The position numbers were made by a program, and so were the translations under genes. Below are positions 16,614-24,729 of a DNA stretch of 54,266 nucleotides, one piece after another. Below the pieces are notes generated by a model. That model searched no databases and was not told the DNA's origin. It was given only the letters and a program-made list of their open reading frames with translations. This stretch comes from F23-B02 sp963625685 (lineage in GTDB: Bacteria > Bacillota > Clostridia > Oscillospirales > Oscillospiraceae): NCBI GenBank assembly GCA_963625685.1, contig CAVFTR010000012.1:1-54266 (forward strand), in the 5' to 3' direction. Each line of letters begins with the position of its first letter. Position 1 is the stretch's first letter.

Positions 16614-16985
16614 TTTTGTTGGCGCATTGAGTCTGTGCCTATACGCATGCTGCGGGTGCCCGGTGTCGAAGCATTGGAATAAATAACGCGAGTGCGCCGC
16701 TTGAAGATCGCCGGTGAGATACAAGCTCCCAAGAGCCATTTTTGTTTTTTAAGGGAGATGTATTGGGGGAGATGTAAAGACAGAGATGAGGCATGGCTGA
16801 ATAAGAGCCTGGATCTCACCGGCTATAGCGAACGGAGCTTGAGAGCCCTGAGAGAATGAGGAGCTCAATGCCCCGCCGGCTTACTGGGCTTTCGCTGCGC
16901 GGCAGCGTTCTTGTTTAGCGGCACTTTCCGGTAGGGCACCTGCAATAAATGTACAGGCACAGCCTAAATACGCCGCTAAAAAGCT
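16614..16985. repeat. Repeat-edged intergenic element with internal stem
   Basis: The element is bounded by TTTTTTGTTGGCGCATT (left) and TACGCCGCTAAAAA (right), the termini seen in the other repeats. A 68-bp minimal copy is at about 16917-16985. The interior has perfect 11-bp arms GCCGGTGAGAT (16711-16721) and ATCTCACCGGC (16813-16823) enclosing small hairpins and three GAGATG repeats (16755-16787). A 33-codon plus-strand frame (ATG 16758 to TGA 16859) is possible but weakly supported. It also serves as the leader of the operon starting at 16598. Confidence 0.6.
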
Positions 16986-17020
16986 GTCCTCCTGACAATG
17001 CCAGTATAGGAGGACAGCTT
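16981..17020. terminator. Terminator after the response regulator
   Basis: Arms AAGCTGTCCTCC and GGAGGACAGCTT, followed on the minus strand by TTTTA, 46 nt after the regulator stop. Confidence 0.75.
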
Positions 17021-17065
17021 AAACCCGCAATAAATGAAGGTTAAACAGATATTAAAAAATCGTGG

Positions 17066-17755
17066 CTAAATCTTTAAACGGTAGCCCACGCCCCAGACGG
17101 TCTGGATATACTCGGGCCTGGAGGGGTCGGCCTCTATCTTCTCGCGCAGGCGGTTTATATGCACGGCGACGGTTATATTGTCGCCCATGCTCTCGAGCCC
17201 CCATATAAGCTCGTACAGGTCCTCGCGGCTGAACACCTGATTCGGGTGCCGCAGCAAAAACAGCAGCAGCTCGAACTCCTTGTTCTTGAGGCTGAGCTCG
17301 CGCCCGCCTAAGCTTACGCTGTGCGCGTCGGTGTCAATGACGAAGGGACCGCCCTCGACGAGGCTGCTCACGGTCTCCTGCCTGGGCTTCAGGCGCTCAT
17401 ACTGCGCAAGATGCGCCTTGACGCGCGCGACGAGCACGCCCGGCGAGAAGGGCTTTTCGATGTAGTCGTCCGCGCCGAAGCCGAGGCCGCGGATCTTGTC
17501 GATATCCTGCGTGCGCGCCGTGACCATGAGTATGGGCACGTCGGTCTTATCGCGCAGCTTCCTGCAGACGGAAAAGCCGTCGAGCCCCGGCAGCATGAGG
17601 TCGAGCAGGATGAGGTCATAGCCGCCGCCGAGGGCCTTGCTGAGCCCCTCCACGCCGTCGTAGGCCGTGTCCGTCTCAAAGCCCGAGAGCTCGAGATAGT
17701 CGCGCTCTATGTCCGATATCGCGCGGTCGTCCTCTATTATAAGCACCTTAGCCAT
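17066..17755 (-). CDS. OmpR-family response regulator
   Basis: 229-residue regulator. The receiver domain has E/D pair at 8-10, D52 (LLDLMLPGLDG), a T in VTARTQD and K in IEKPFSPG. The C-terminal winged helix (about 130-229) ends ...INRLREKIEADPSRPEYIQTVWGVGYRLKI in family style. The start overlaps the end of the kinase gene by 8 nt, so the kinase is translated first. Its target may be the ABC-2 operon downstream (inference from position only); no matching direct repeats were identified. Confidence 0.92.
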   Translation of the reverse strand: MAKVLIIEDDRAISDIERDYLELSGFETDTAYDGVEGLSKALGGGYDLILLDLMLPGLDGFSVCRKLRDKTDVPILMVTARTQDIDKIRGLGFGADDYIEKPFSPGVLVARVKAHLAQYERLKPRQETVSSLVEGGPFVIDTDAHSVSLGGRELSLKNKEFELLLFLLRHPNQVFSREDLYELIWGLESMGDNITVAVHINRLREKIEADPSRPEYIQTVWGVGYRLKI

Positions 17756-18890
17756 TTTTCGTACCTCCCGGAAGGTCTATAACTATGCACAGTCCGCCGC
17801 CCTCGCCGTTTTCGGCGAAGGCGCGTCCGTCCATCTGCTCGACGCAGCGCCTTACGATGGCAAGCCCCAGTCCGGAGCCCGAGCCGGGCTTTGCGCGCGC
17901 GGGGTCTGCGCGGTAGAACAGGTCGAACAGCCTCGGCAGCGCCTCGGCGGGGACGCCGGGGCCGTTGTCGGAGAATTTTATGCGCACAAGGCCGCCCAGA
18001 CGCTGCGAGGATATCCTGATCCGCGCCCTTTCCGGGCAGTATTTTACGCTGTTGCCGATAATATTTTCAACTATCCGCCGCAGCTGCCCGCGGTCGGCGC
18101 ACACCTGCGCCGCCGAAACGTCCGACAGGTCGATATCCGCCTCCGGCGTCATGTCGGAGACTATGCTCTCAAGCTCGCTTTTGAGCTCAAGGCTCTCGGT
18201 CTTCGCGGGATACTCGCTCAGCTCCAGCTTTGAAAAATCCAGCAGCCGCGCGACCATGCGCTCCATCTCGAGCTCCTTGCCGTGTATCGTGCCGAGGTAT
18301 CTTTCCTGCGCCTCGGGCGTATCGGCGACGCCCTCGAGCAGGGCCTCGGTGTAGGCGCGGATGGAGGTCAGGGGGCTTTTCAGGTCGTGGCTCATGCCGG
18401 CGATGAGCTCCTTGCTGCTCTGCTGGCGGCGCTGCTCTGCCTCGAGCGAGGCCCTGAGCCTTGCCGCCATCATATCGACAGCGTCGCAGGCAGCCTTGAA
18501 CTCGTCGGGCTCGGTGTAGCCTATCGGGTGCTCAAGATCGCCCGAGCGTATGCGCTCGACGCCCTCGACGAGGACCTCCAGCGGCCCGGATATGTGCGAA
18601 AACAGCTCGTGCGAGAGATAGAGGTTTGTAAACAGTATCGTAAGTATCAGCGCCGTGCCGACGGCGCCGGCGTATATCCAGACAAACACCTCGAAGCTCT
18701 GCAGCGGCCCCTCGTACTGCTCGAGCATGAGGTGCATCTCGCGCAGACTCAGGCCGAGCCTCGGCAGGTAGTTCGTCTCGAGGATGTACAGCGCTATCCC
18801 CGCGCCGAGCAGGAGCAGCAGCGCCGCCGTGAGCATCGGGATAAGGAACATGTGCAGGTTGGATCTTCTCAAGCGCTTTTTGACCGTCAT
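17748..18890 (-). CDS. Sensor histidine kinase
   Basis: Two-membrane-segment kinase (about 380 residues from the ATG at 18890). It has a membrane helix (about 12-36), a short extracytoplasmic region, a second helix (about 72-94), a HAMP domain and a HisKA domain with phospho-acceptor H168 in IAGMSHDLKSPLTSI. The HATPase domain has NIIGNSVKYC, DNGPGVP and GSGLGLAIV. An ATG at 18920 is also in frame, but a TATAAT (18919-18924, minus strand) overlaps it and AGGAC is better placed for 18890. It is co-transcribed with the regulator that overlaps its 3' end. Kinase-before-regulator order is less common than the reverse. Confidence 0.9.
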   Translation of the reverse strand: MTVKKRLRRSNLHMFLIPMLTAALLLLLGAGIALYILETNYLPRLGLSLREMHLMLEQYEGPLQSFEVFVWIYAGAVGTALILTILFTNLYLSHELFSHISGPLEVLVEGVERIRSGDLEHPIGYTEPDEFKAACDAVDMMAARLRASLEAEQRRQQSSKELIAGMSHDLKSPLTSIRAYTEALLEGVADTPEAQERYLGTIHGKELEMERMVARLLDFSKLELSEYPAKTESLELKSELESIVSDMTPEADIDLSDVSAAQVCADRGQLRRIVENIIGNSVKYCPERARIRISSQRLGGLVRIKFSDNGPGVPAEALPRLFDLFYRADPARAKPGSGSGLGLAIVRRCVEQMDGRAFAENGEGGGLCIVIDLPGGTKNG

Positions 18891-18920
18891 AACATCACGT
18901 CCTATTAATGATGTGTTCAT

Positions 18921-19359
18921 TATATCAGCAGCTTTGCCGCTTTAGTTAAACAAAATTTAAAACGTGTCGGGAAATTTTAAAGCTTTGTTTCGTTTTTCGT
19001 TATACCTGCTTAAAATTCGTCGCTTAGAATACAAAGCGTGGACAGGAAAGAAGCCCGCGGACGAAAAATAACAGGAGGCCGATACAATTAATGATACAGA
19101 TACGGCAACAGTTTGCGGCAAATGAGCGGTGGCCGTGAACACCTTTGACCGGAACAGAGAACAGTTACAGTCAATTTGAGTAAGCTGCATTATTTCGATG
19201 TAAATGAAATAGAAATGTGTATTAATAAACTGTAAACATTGCAAAAAATCTCTTGTAATCTATTTTTTAACACTCATAATTAGTATGACAGATGTGAACA
19301 GAAGACAAAAAACAGACAGCTCAAGAGAAGAACGGACGAATTTTCAGGAGGTAAATAAA
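18921..19359. other. Divergent promoter region
   Basis: AT-rich relative to the rest of the window, with no credible gene. A minus-strand TATAAT at 18924-18919 probably serves the kinase. For the plus-strand gene at 19360, TTGTAA (19253-19258), a 16-bp spacer and CATAAT (19275-19280) form a promoter with a roughly 70-nt leader. None of the window's repeat modules is present. Confidence 0.55.
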
Positions 19360-19659
19360 ATGAAAAACACCATGACCAATACCGTGAACGGCGTAAATAT
19401 CATCACAAGCATCCTCGGCGCGCTGTACCGCAGCGAGGAGAAGCTGTGCCGCGCGGCGGCTGAGGCGGCCGCAGAGGAGATAGGCTGCGCATACGCCGCT
19501 GGCGGCGCGGACGTAAAGCTCTTCACCGATTCCACCGGCAGCTACGCCGAGGTGACCCTCTCGGGCGGCTACGACTGTGCCTGCGGCATGAAGCTGTGCT
19601 GCATCGTCGATACCGACACCATGCAGGTGCGCGGCGTATGCCCCGTCGGAAGCCTCTGA
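19360..19659 (+). CDS. Small Cys-containing protein of unknown function
   Basis: 99-residue protein, no family recognised. It is preceded by a strong AGGAGG site at 19346-19351 and followed by an intrinsic terminator, so it is an isolated, probably well expressed gene. The N-terminal half is helical and alanine-rich (AAAEAAAEEIGCAY). The C-terminal half looks beta-rich, with C-x-C and C-C pairs (DCACGMKLCCIVDTD), which could bind metal or form disulfides. No signal peptide or membrane segment. An upstream in-frame ATG at 19285 lacks a ribosome binding site. Confidence 0.7.
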   Translation: MKNTMTNTVNGVNIITSILGALYRSEEKLCRAAAEAAAEEIGCAYAAGGADVKLFTDSTGSYAEVTLSGGYDCACGMKLCCIVDTDTMQVRGVCPVGSL

Positions 19660-19680
19660 GAGCCTTGAGAGAATGGAATA

Positions 19681-19714
19681 AAAGCCGCGGCTGCTTATTG
19701 CGCCGCGGCTTTTT
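19681..19714 (+). terminator. Terminator of the 19360 gene
   Basis: AAAGCCGCGG and CCGCGGCTTTTT arms around a 12-nt loop, 21 nt after the stop. Confidence 0.8.
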
Positions 19715-19756
19715 GTTTGGTATAGTGAGAAAAAACCGGGAATAAGGAGAGCAATG

Positions 19757-20212
19757 ATGACAAAAATCCTATTCGTCTGCCACGGCAATATATGCCGCAG
19801 TCCGATGGCGGAATATTTCATGAAGGAGCTCGTGCGGCGCGAGGGGCTTGAGGACAGCTTTGAGATCGCCTCGGCGGCGACGAGCTGCGAGGAGCTCGGA
19901 AACGACGTATATCCTCCCGCGCGAAAAAAGCTCGCCGAGCACAGGGTTCCGTGTCCGCGGCGCGCGGCGCGCAGGCTGACGAGGGAGGACATCGACGAGT
20001 ACGACCTCGTGATCGGCATGGACAGCGAGAATCTGCGCAATATGCGCCGCATCTGCGGCGACAGCCCGAAGATACACCTGCTCATGGATTTCAGCGAGCG
20101 CCCCGGCGATGTTGCCGACCCGTGGTACACCCGCGATTTCGAGGCGACCTGGCGCGACGTCTCCGACGGCTGCAAAGGCCTGCTGGAAAAATTAAAAACC
20201 GAGGCTCACTGA
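19757..20212 (+). CDS. Low-molecular-weight protein-tyrosine phosphatase
   Basis: Cytosolic phosphatase of about 151 residues. The P-loop VCHGNICRSPMAEY carries the CX5R motif (first cysteine nucleophile), and the C-terminal DPWYT supplies the general-acid aspartate. Family members dephosphorylate protein tyrosine or arginine; the residues that separate these activities were not resolved. Tandem ATGs occur at 19754 and 19757; the second is better spaced from AAGGAGA. The stop codon lies inside the terminator hairpin at 20195-20223. Confidence 0.93.
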   Translation: MTKILFVCHGNICRSPMAEYFMKELVRREGLEDSFEIASAATSCEELGNDVYPPARKKLAEHRVPCPRRAARRLTREDIDEYDLVIGMDSENLRNMRRICGDSPKIHLLMDFSERPGDVADPWYTRDFEATWRDVSDGCKGLLEKLKTEAH

Positions 20213-20223
20213 GCCTCGGTTTT
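20195..20223. terminator. Bidirectional terminator overlapping a stop codon
   Basis: AAAACCGAGGCTCA / TGAGCCTCGGTTTT stem. The TGA of the phosphatase gene (20210-20212) lies in the right arm and loop. It also terminates the convergent gene at 20230. Confidence 0.8.
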
Positions 20224-20229
20224 CTGCGC

Positions 20230-21714
20230 TTACGCGTTTTGTTTTCTGTTCACCGCGCGGTAAATGAGCTCCAGGACGCCGACGGCGGCAAGGCCGAGGA
20301 CGCAGCCGACGCCTACGGCCAGCAGCGTGCGGATAAGCGACAGAGTTACCGGCGCGACGGCGTGGCAGAAGGTGTTCGTGACCGACACGGCCTCAAGGCA
20401 CGCGCCCATTCCGCCGAGCAGGCGCAGAGCGGGCAGCCTCCTGCGGCAGGCCCAGACGAACACGATGACGCAGGGCACGCCGACGAACATCTCCTTCGAG
20501 CGCGGGCGTATGTAGAAGGTGTATTCAAACCAGTTGCGCACGGCCATGACCTTGTCCATGCCCGGCGCGCTGCTGTTCACGTCGCCCGAGCGCAGGATCA
20601 TGACCGCTCCCGCGGCGCACAGCAGCAGGGCGCACACGAGCACCGTGCGCAGGAGCCTTTTTCGCGGCAGATGCTCGGACAGAAGCTGGATGAGCAGCAG
20701 CACTCCGGCAAAGCCGAGCGGCGCCAGCAGCGCGAGCTTCACGCCGGTGAAGATGATATCGCCGGCCATGTACTCCCGGGTCGACATGAGCGAGGCGACG
20801 CTCAGTCCGCCCAGGATGCTCCAGAGCGTCGTTCCGGCGAGCACGGCAAGCGCGCTCGCGGCGGCGGGGAGCCTGTTGAGCCTCGGCGGCTCGTATCCGG
20901 CAAAGCGCTTTATCCACAGCGCGAAGGCGCAGGGGAACAGCACCGCCGAGGCGAACATCATGAGCTTCTGCGCGAGCGAGGCGTTCCACAGCGTCAGCGC
21001 GGCAAGAGCCGCGGCGGCCAGCAGCGCGGCGGGCGTTTCCCATTTTCTGCGGTTTATGATGCGGCAGAGCAGCCACGCTCCTATAAGGACGGGGGCCATG
21101 CCCGCGCCCAGCAGCAGGAATAGGCTCACCGGCGCGACGGACAGGCAGGAAAAGTCCTCGCCGTAGCTTATGCCGCGCCGCTCAAGCCTTTCGCCCAGGC
21201 CGTTCAGGCAGCTCTCGTATACCGAAGGGTCGGCAACGAGCTCGCCCGAGTCGTCGTAAAAGGGCGTGAGTATGATAAGCCGAAGCCCGCGGTCCATCAC
21301 GCCGCGGAACATGAGGTCCTCGATATCCTGCGGGTCGTTATCGATGACCCTCACGCCGTATTTATAGAACATGTACAGCGTCTTGACCATCGGCCCGCCG
21401 TAGCTGTTAACGTCCGTGTCCGCCGGCAGGATGACGCTCGTGCGGGCGCGGTTCTCGACCAGAGGCAGCGCCGGAAGATCGGTGTAGATATTGCCGGCAA
21501 AGTATCTGACGCCGGCCTTTTCCAGCCGCGTCTGCCATTCGGAGACCGGCAGGCCGCTTTCCTCTGCCAGCAGCGCAAGGTCACTGTGCTTCATCGCCGC
21601 GCACACGCTGCGGGAGCTCTCCTCGGCGCTCACCCGCCCGAAAAGCAGCAGCACGCTGCACACGGCCGCGCACAGAAGCAGCAGCCACCATATAAGGGAG
21701 CGATCCTTTATCAT
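20230..21714 (-). CDS. DUF5693-type multipass membrane protein
   Basis: 494-residue protein with an N-terminal membrane anchor (about 8-28), an extracytoplasmic domain (about 29-195) and about eight C-terminal membrane helices (200-490). The N-terminal domain (LALLAEESGLPVSEW..., VRVIDNDP..., GLRLIILTPFYDDSG) resembles the DUF5693 family of Firmicutes, often encoded near cell-envelope polymer genes. The molecular function of the family is not known to me. The ATG has GGAGGAG upstream. The gene stands alone between two convergent/divergent neighbours. Confidence 0.75.
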   Translation of the reverse strand: MIKDRSLIWWLLLLCAAVCSVLLLFGRVSAEESSRSVCAAMKHSDLALLAEESGLPVSEWQTRLEKAGVRYFAGNIYTDLPALPLVENRARTSVILPADTDVNSYGGPMVKTLYMFYKYGVRVIDNDPQDIEDLMFRGVMDRGLRLIILTPFYDDSGELVADPSVYESCLNGLGERLERRGISYGEDFSCLSVAPVSLFLLLGAGMAPVLIGAWLLCRIINRRKWETPAALLAAAALAALTLWNASLAQKLMMFASAVLFPCAFALWIKRFAGYEPPRLNRLPAAASALAVLAGTTLWSILGGLSVASLMSTREYMAGDIIFTGVKLALLAPLGFAGVLLLIQLLSEHLPRKRLLRTVLVCALLLCAAGAVMILRSGDVNSSAPGMDKVMAVRNWFEYTFYIRPRSKEMFVGVPCVIVFVWACRRRLPALRLLGGMGACLEAVSVTNTFCHAVAPVTLSLIRTLLAVGVGCVLGLAAVGVLELIYRAVNRKQNA

Positions 21715-21862
21715 AATTGCTCCTCCTTATCTCGGTATTCGACCTATTATACCCTCACTGCGCGCGGCGGTCAACCGCGCAATATGTTTGTTGACAAAAG
21801 GCGGGGCGGATATATATAATAAATAGGATTGTACAGCTATATCGCAAAGGGGGGAGTGCTGC

Positions 21863-22297
21863 TTGGCTTCTGGCGGAAAACACCTCAAAAAGCAGGCGAA
21901 TAAAAGACGCGTGAGCGGCGCCCACCTGTCGGAAAAGGACAGACGCATACAGGCGCGCAGGCGCTCGCGCAGCGCGACGCGGCGCGGACGGCTCCGGCGC
22001 GGCGCGCCGCAGATGGTGATAATGCTGCTTCTGTGCATCGTCATGATCTCGCCCCTGCGCAGCTGCATAATAAGCGACTCGGATTATGTCGGCTACGCCG
22101 CGGCCCGCGAGACGGCGCTGACAGACGCCGGGATAACGCAGGATAAGGCAAGGGACGTCTCGACGGAGATGATAAAGCTCGGCGACACGGTGTGCTACAA
22201 GGTGCAGTTCACGGGCTCTGTGACCGATTACAGATATATAATAGACGCGCACAGCGGCCTGATAATCGGGCAGAGCTTCTACCGGACGGAAGAATAA
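21863..22297 (+). CDS. Membrane-anchored PepSY-like protein (TTG start)
   Basis: 144-residue protein with a very basic N-terminal cytosolic segment (about 1-48, rich in Arg/Lys), one membrane helix (about 51-68) and a C-terminal extracytoplasmic domain (about 75-144). The latter resembles PepSY: a DAGITQDKARDVS helix then CYKVQFTGSVTDYRYIIDAHSGLIIG strands. The start is TTG at 21863, with AAAGGGGGGAG 6-7 nt upstream and no suitable ATG. PepSY domains often inhibit peptidases or sense the envelope; the role here is open. It is followed by a strong terminator. Confidence 0.78.
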   Translation: MASGGKHLKKQANKRRVSGAHLSEKDRRIQARRRSRSATRRGRLRRGAPQMVIMLLLCIVMISPLRSCIISDSDYVGYAAARETALTDAGITQDKARDVSTEMIKLGDTVCYKVQFTGSVTDYRYIIDAHSGLIIGQSFYRTEE

Positions 22298-22310
22298 AGG
22301 GATAAATACA

Positions 22311-22342
22311 AAAACAGGGTGGCCGGCCGGCCTCCCTGTTTT
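22311..22342 (+). terminator. Terminator of the PepSY-like gene
   Basis: AAAACAGGG and CCCTGTTTT outer arms with a GGCCGGCCGGCC self-complementary core. Confidence 0.8.
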
Positions 22343-22450
22343 CATGCATCCGACACAATTGCTGTACGGAACAGCAAATTATGCGCGCCGAAAGCGTTTT
22401 ATCTGCAACATAAAGCACAAAAAACATGCCCTTTCGGGGACATATTATAG

Positions 22451-22494
22451 TTGCAATTTGTGAAAAAATGTGCTATACTGTCCACAATATTGTG
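22451..22494 (+). promoter_or_regulatory. Promoter and operator-like palindrome of the flavoenzyme gene
   Basis: TTGCAA (22451-22456), a 17-bp spacer and TATACT (22474-22479). The perfect palindrome CACAATATTGTG (22483-22494) covers the expected start site. The roughly 120-nt leader has a CACGCCG/CGGCGTG hairpin (about 22501-22519) but no riboswitch I recognise. Confidence 0.65.
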
Positions 22495-22611
22495 TGGTGG
22501 CACGCCGGCCTGCGGCGTGATACTGTTTTGTAAACGTTCGACACCGCAGTTTTACCGGCGGGGTCTACCGTGATAAATTTGCAAATCATATTTAAAGGAA
22601 GGAAGAACCAT

Positions 22612-24675
22612 ATGATGAACGAAAAGTACGCACCCCTATTCACTCCGTTCAAGATCGGCAATGTCGAGATAAAAAACCGCATTGTCCAGTGCTCCATGGG
22701 CGGCACCTCTCTGTTTGGCTGGCTTGAGCCCTGCCATTTCGACAAAGAGGCGGCATATTTCCTGCTCCAGAGAGCACAGAAGGGCGTTGGCCTTGTTCTC
22801 CCCGGCATGCAGTGTGTCCGTGATACCATGGGCCGCCGCTGGCTGTACCAGAACAAGAGAATGTTCAAGCAGCTCAAGGAGTACATGGTAGAGTACCACA
22901 AGACCGGCTCGAAGCTGTTCATCCAGCTGGCGGCAGGCTTTGGCCGCTCCATGGCAGTTACCCCCTGGATGGTCGTCCTGAACAAGAATCCCATCCTCAA
23001 CAAGATCGCTTCCCCCATCGTCGACGTAAGCTACAGCTGCGCTTCCGCATCCGCTACCCCCAACCGCTGGCAGGAGGATATGCTCTCCCGTCCTCTGACC
23101 GTCAAGGAGATCCACGAGATGGTCGAGGCCTTCGGCAAGACCGCAAAGATGCTGCGTGACGCAGGCGTCGACGGCGTTGAGATCCACGCTGTCCACGAAG
23201 GCTACCTGCTCGACCAGTTCACCATGGAGAACTGGAACTGGCGTGAGGACGAGTACGGCGGCTCCTTCGAGAACCGTTTCCGCTTCCCCGTCGAGATCGT
23301 ACAGTGCATCAAGAGATATGCCGGCGACGACTTCCCCGTATCCCTGCGTTACTCCGTCAAGTCCTACACCAAGACCTGGGGCAAGGGCGCAGTTCCCGGC
23401 GAAGAGTTCGTAGAGTGGGGCCGTGACATGCCCGAGTCCGAGAAGGCCATCAAGTACCTCGGCGACGCAGGCTACGACTTCTTCAACTGCGACAACGGCA
23501 CCTACGACGCATGGTACTGGGCACATCCGCCTCAGTACATGCCCGACAACTGCAACCTCGCAGACGTTGAGCACATAAAGAAATTCACCGACAAGCCCGT
23601 GGCATGCGCAGGCCGTATGCTGCCCGAGACCGCAGCCGAGGAGATCGCCGCCGGCCGTCTGGACGCTGTCGCTATCGCACGTCAGAACCTCGTCGATCCC
23701 GACTGGATCATCAAGATCCAGGAAGGCCGCGAGGACGAGATCAAGCCCTGCATCCGCTGCCACAACGGCTGCTTCAACTTTGCAAAGTTCAAGGGCACCG
23801 CAAACATCCAGGGTCTTGAGGACTCCCTGCACCTGGGCCGCTGCGCGCTCACTCCTCCGACCATGCAGCACAACCGCTACAAGATCGTTCCGACCAAGAA
23901 CCCCAAGAAGGTCGCTATCATCGGCGCCGGCATCGGCGGCGTAGAGGCAGGCCTGGTCCTGCTCCAGCGCGGCCACAAGCCCGTCGTCTTCGAGAAGTCC
24001 GACCGCCTCGGCGGCCTGTTCCTCACCGCCTCCGCGATGAGCTTCAAGGAGAACGACAAGGCTCTCATCACCTGGTATGAGAACGAGGTCAAGAAGGCCG
24101 GCCTCGACATCCGCTACAACACCGAGATCAACGACCTGGGCATCCTCCGCGGCTATGACGAGATCATCGTCGCCACCGGCGCAGTTCCCAGAAAGATGCT
24201 GATCCCCGGCTTCGAGAAGTGCCTCACCTTCACTCAGCTGCTGCGTGAGAAGTACCCCGTAGGCGACAAGGTCGTCTTCTTCGGCGGCGGCCAGTCCGCA
24301 TGCGAGGCTGCATACGAGATGGTCCTCCAGGGCAAGCACCCGGTCATCGTCGAGTACGCAAAGGACCTCGTCCCCGCACAGAACGTCTGCCTGTCCAACG
24401 CTTCCTTCCTGCGTGATGTTCTCGAGTATCACAAGGTTCCCACCTACCTTGAGCATACTATCCGCGAGATCAAGGACAAGACCGTCGTTATCTCCTCCAA
24501 GGACGGCAAGAACGTATTCGAGGTCGAGTACGACAACATCGTAAACGGCATCGGCTTCGTTCCCGCGCCTGTCGGCGGCAAGGGCAAGAACATCCACCGC
24601 GTCGGCGACTGTGTCACCATCGGCAACCTGCGTACCGCTATCTGGCGCGCATGGGACGTCTGCATGAAGATCTAG
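22612..24675 (+). CDS. FMN/[4Fe-4S]/FAD NADH:flavin oxidoreductase (enoate reductase / BaiCD type)
   Basis: 687-residue cytosolic enzyme of the 2-enoate reductase, 2,4-dienoyl-CoA reductase and BaiCD/BaiH group. The N-terminal TIM barrel binds FMN (about 1-370; PLFTPFKIGNVEIKNRIV, DGVEIHAVHEGYLLDQF, DEYGGSFENRFRFP). A [4Fe-4S] cysteine cluster is C380, C383, C387, C411. C-terminal FAD/NAD(P) Rossmann domains follow (VAIIGAGIGGVEAG, VVFFGGGQSACEAA). The last cysteine lies 23 residues after the third, farther than the usual 11-12. Codon use is clearly biased (AAG, AAC, TTC, CGT, GTC) compared with neighbours, as in highly expressed genes. It is monocistronic, with a strong promoter and terminator. 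Substrate is unknown; an unsaturated acid, acyl-CoA or steroid is possible. Confidence 0.9.
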   Translation: MMNEKYAPLFTPFKIGNVEIKNRIVQCSMGGTSLFGWLEPCHFDKEAAYFLLQRAQKGVGLVLPGMQCVRDTMGRRWLYQNKRMFKQLKEYMVEYHKTGSKLFIQLAAGFGRSMAVTPWMVVLNKNPILNKIASPIVDVSYSCASASATPNRWQEDMLSRPLTVKEIHEMVEAFGKTAKMLRDAGVDGVEIHAVHEGYLLDQFTMENWNWREDEYGGSFENRFRFPVEIVQCIKRYAGDDFPVSLRYSVKSYTKTWGKGAVPGEEFVEWGRDMPESEKAIKYLGDAGYDFFNCDNGTYDAWYWAHPPQYMPDNCNLADVEHIKKFTDKPVACAGRMLPETAAEEIAAGRLDAVAIARQNLVDPDWIIKIQEGREDEIKPCIRCHNGCFNFAKFKGTANIQGLEDSLHLGRCALTPPTMQHNRYKIVPTKNPKKVAIIGAGIGGVEAGLVLLQRGHKPVVFEKSDRLGGLFLTASAMSFKENDKALITWYENEVKKAGLDIRYNTEINDLGILRGYDEIIVATGAVPRKMLIPGFEKCLTFTQLLREKYPVGDKVVFFGGGQSACEAAYEMVLQGKHPVIVEYAKDLVPAQNVCLSNASFLRDVLEYHKVPTYLEHTIREIKDKTVVISSKDGKNVFEVEYDNIVNGIGFVPAPVGGKGKNIHRVGDCVTIGNLRTAIWRAWDVCMKI

Positions 24676-24694
24676 TCTCCAGAGCAAAATATCA

Positions 24695-24729
24695 AAAGCA
24701 GGTACGGACCTATCCGTACCTGCTTTTTT
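24695..24729 (+). terminator. Terminator of the flavoenzyme gene
   Basis: AAGCAGGTACGGA and TCCGTACCTGCTTTTTT arms. The T-run is also the first base-run of the adjoining repeat terminus (TTTTTTAGCGGCGAATT). Confidence 0.85.

Noticed and set aside
16740..16866. Homology between the 3' flank at 16840-16860 and that at 19657-19677 (GAGAGCCYTGAGAGAATG)
   Set aside because: The match is only about 20 nt and adjoining sequence does not align; too short to infer a gene remnant.
18957..19244. Possible 95-residue minus-strand protein
   Set aside because: No ribosome binding site, and composition typical of non-coding AT-rich DNA; the interval is better explained as promoter region.
22480..22611. Riboswitch in the flavoenzyme leader
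   Set aside because: Hairpins are present, but none fits a riboswitch class I can name.
22636..24687. 683-codon minus-strand frame opposite the flavoenzyme gene
   Set aside because: Low-complexity Val/Leu/Ala/Asp composition typical of an antisense frame; the plus strand encodes a recognised enzyme.
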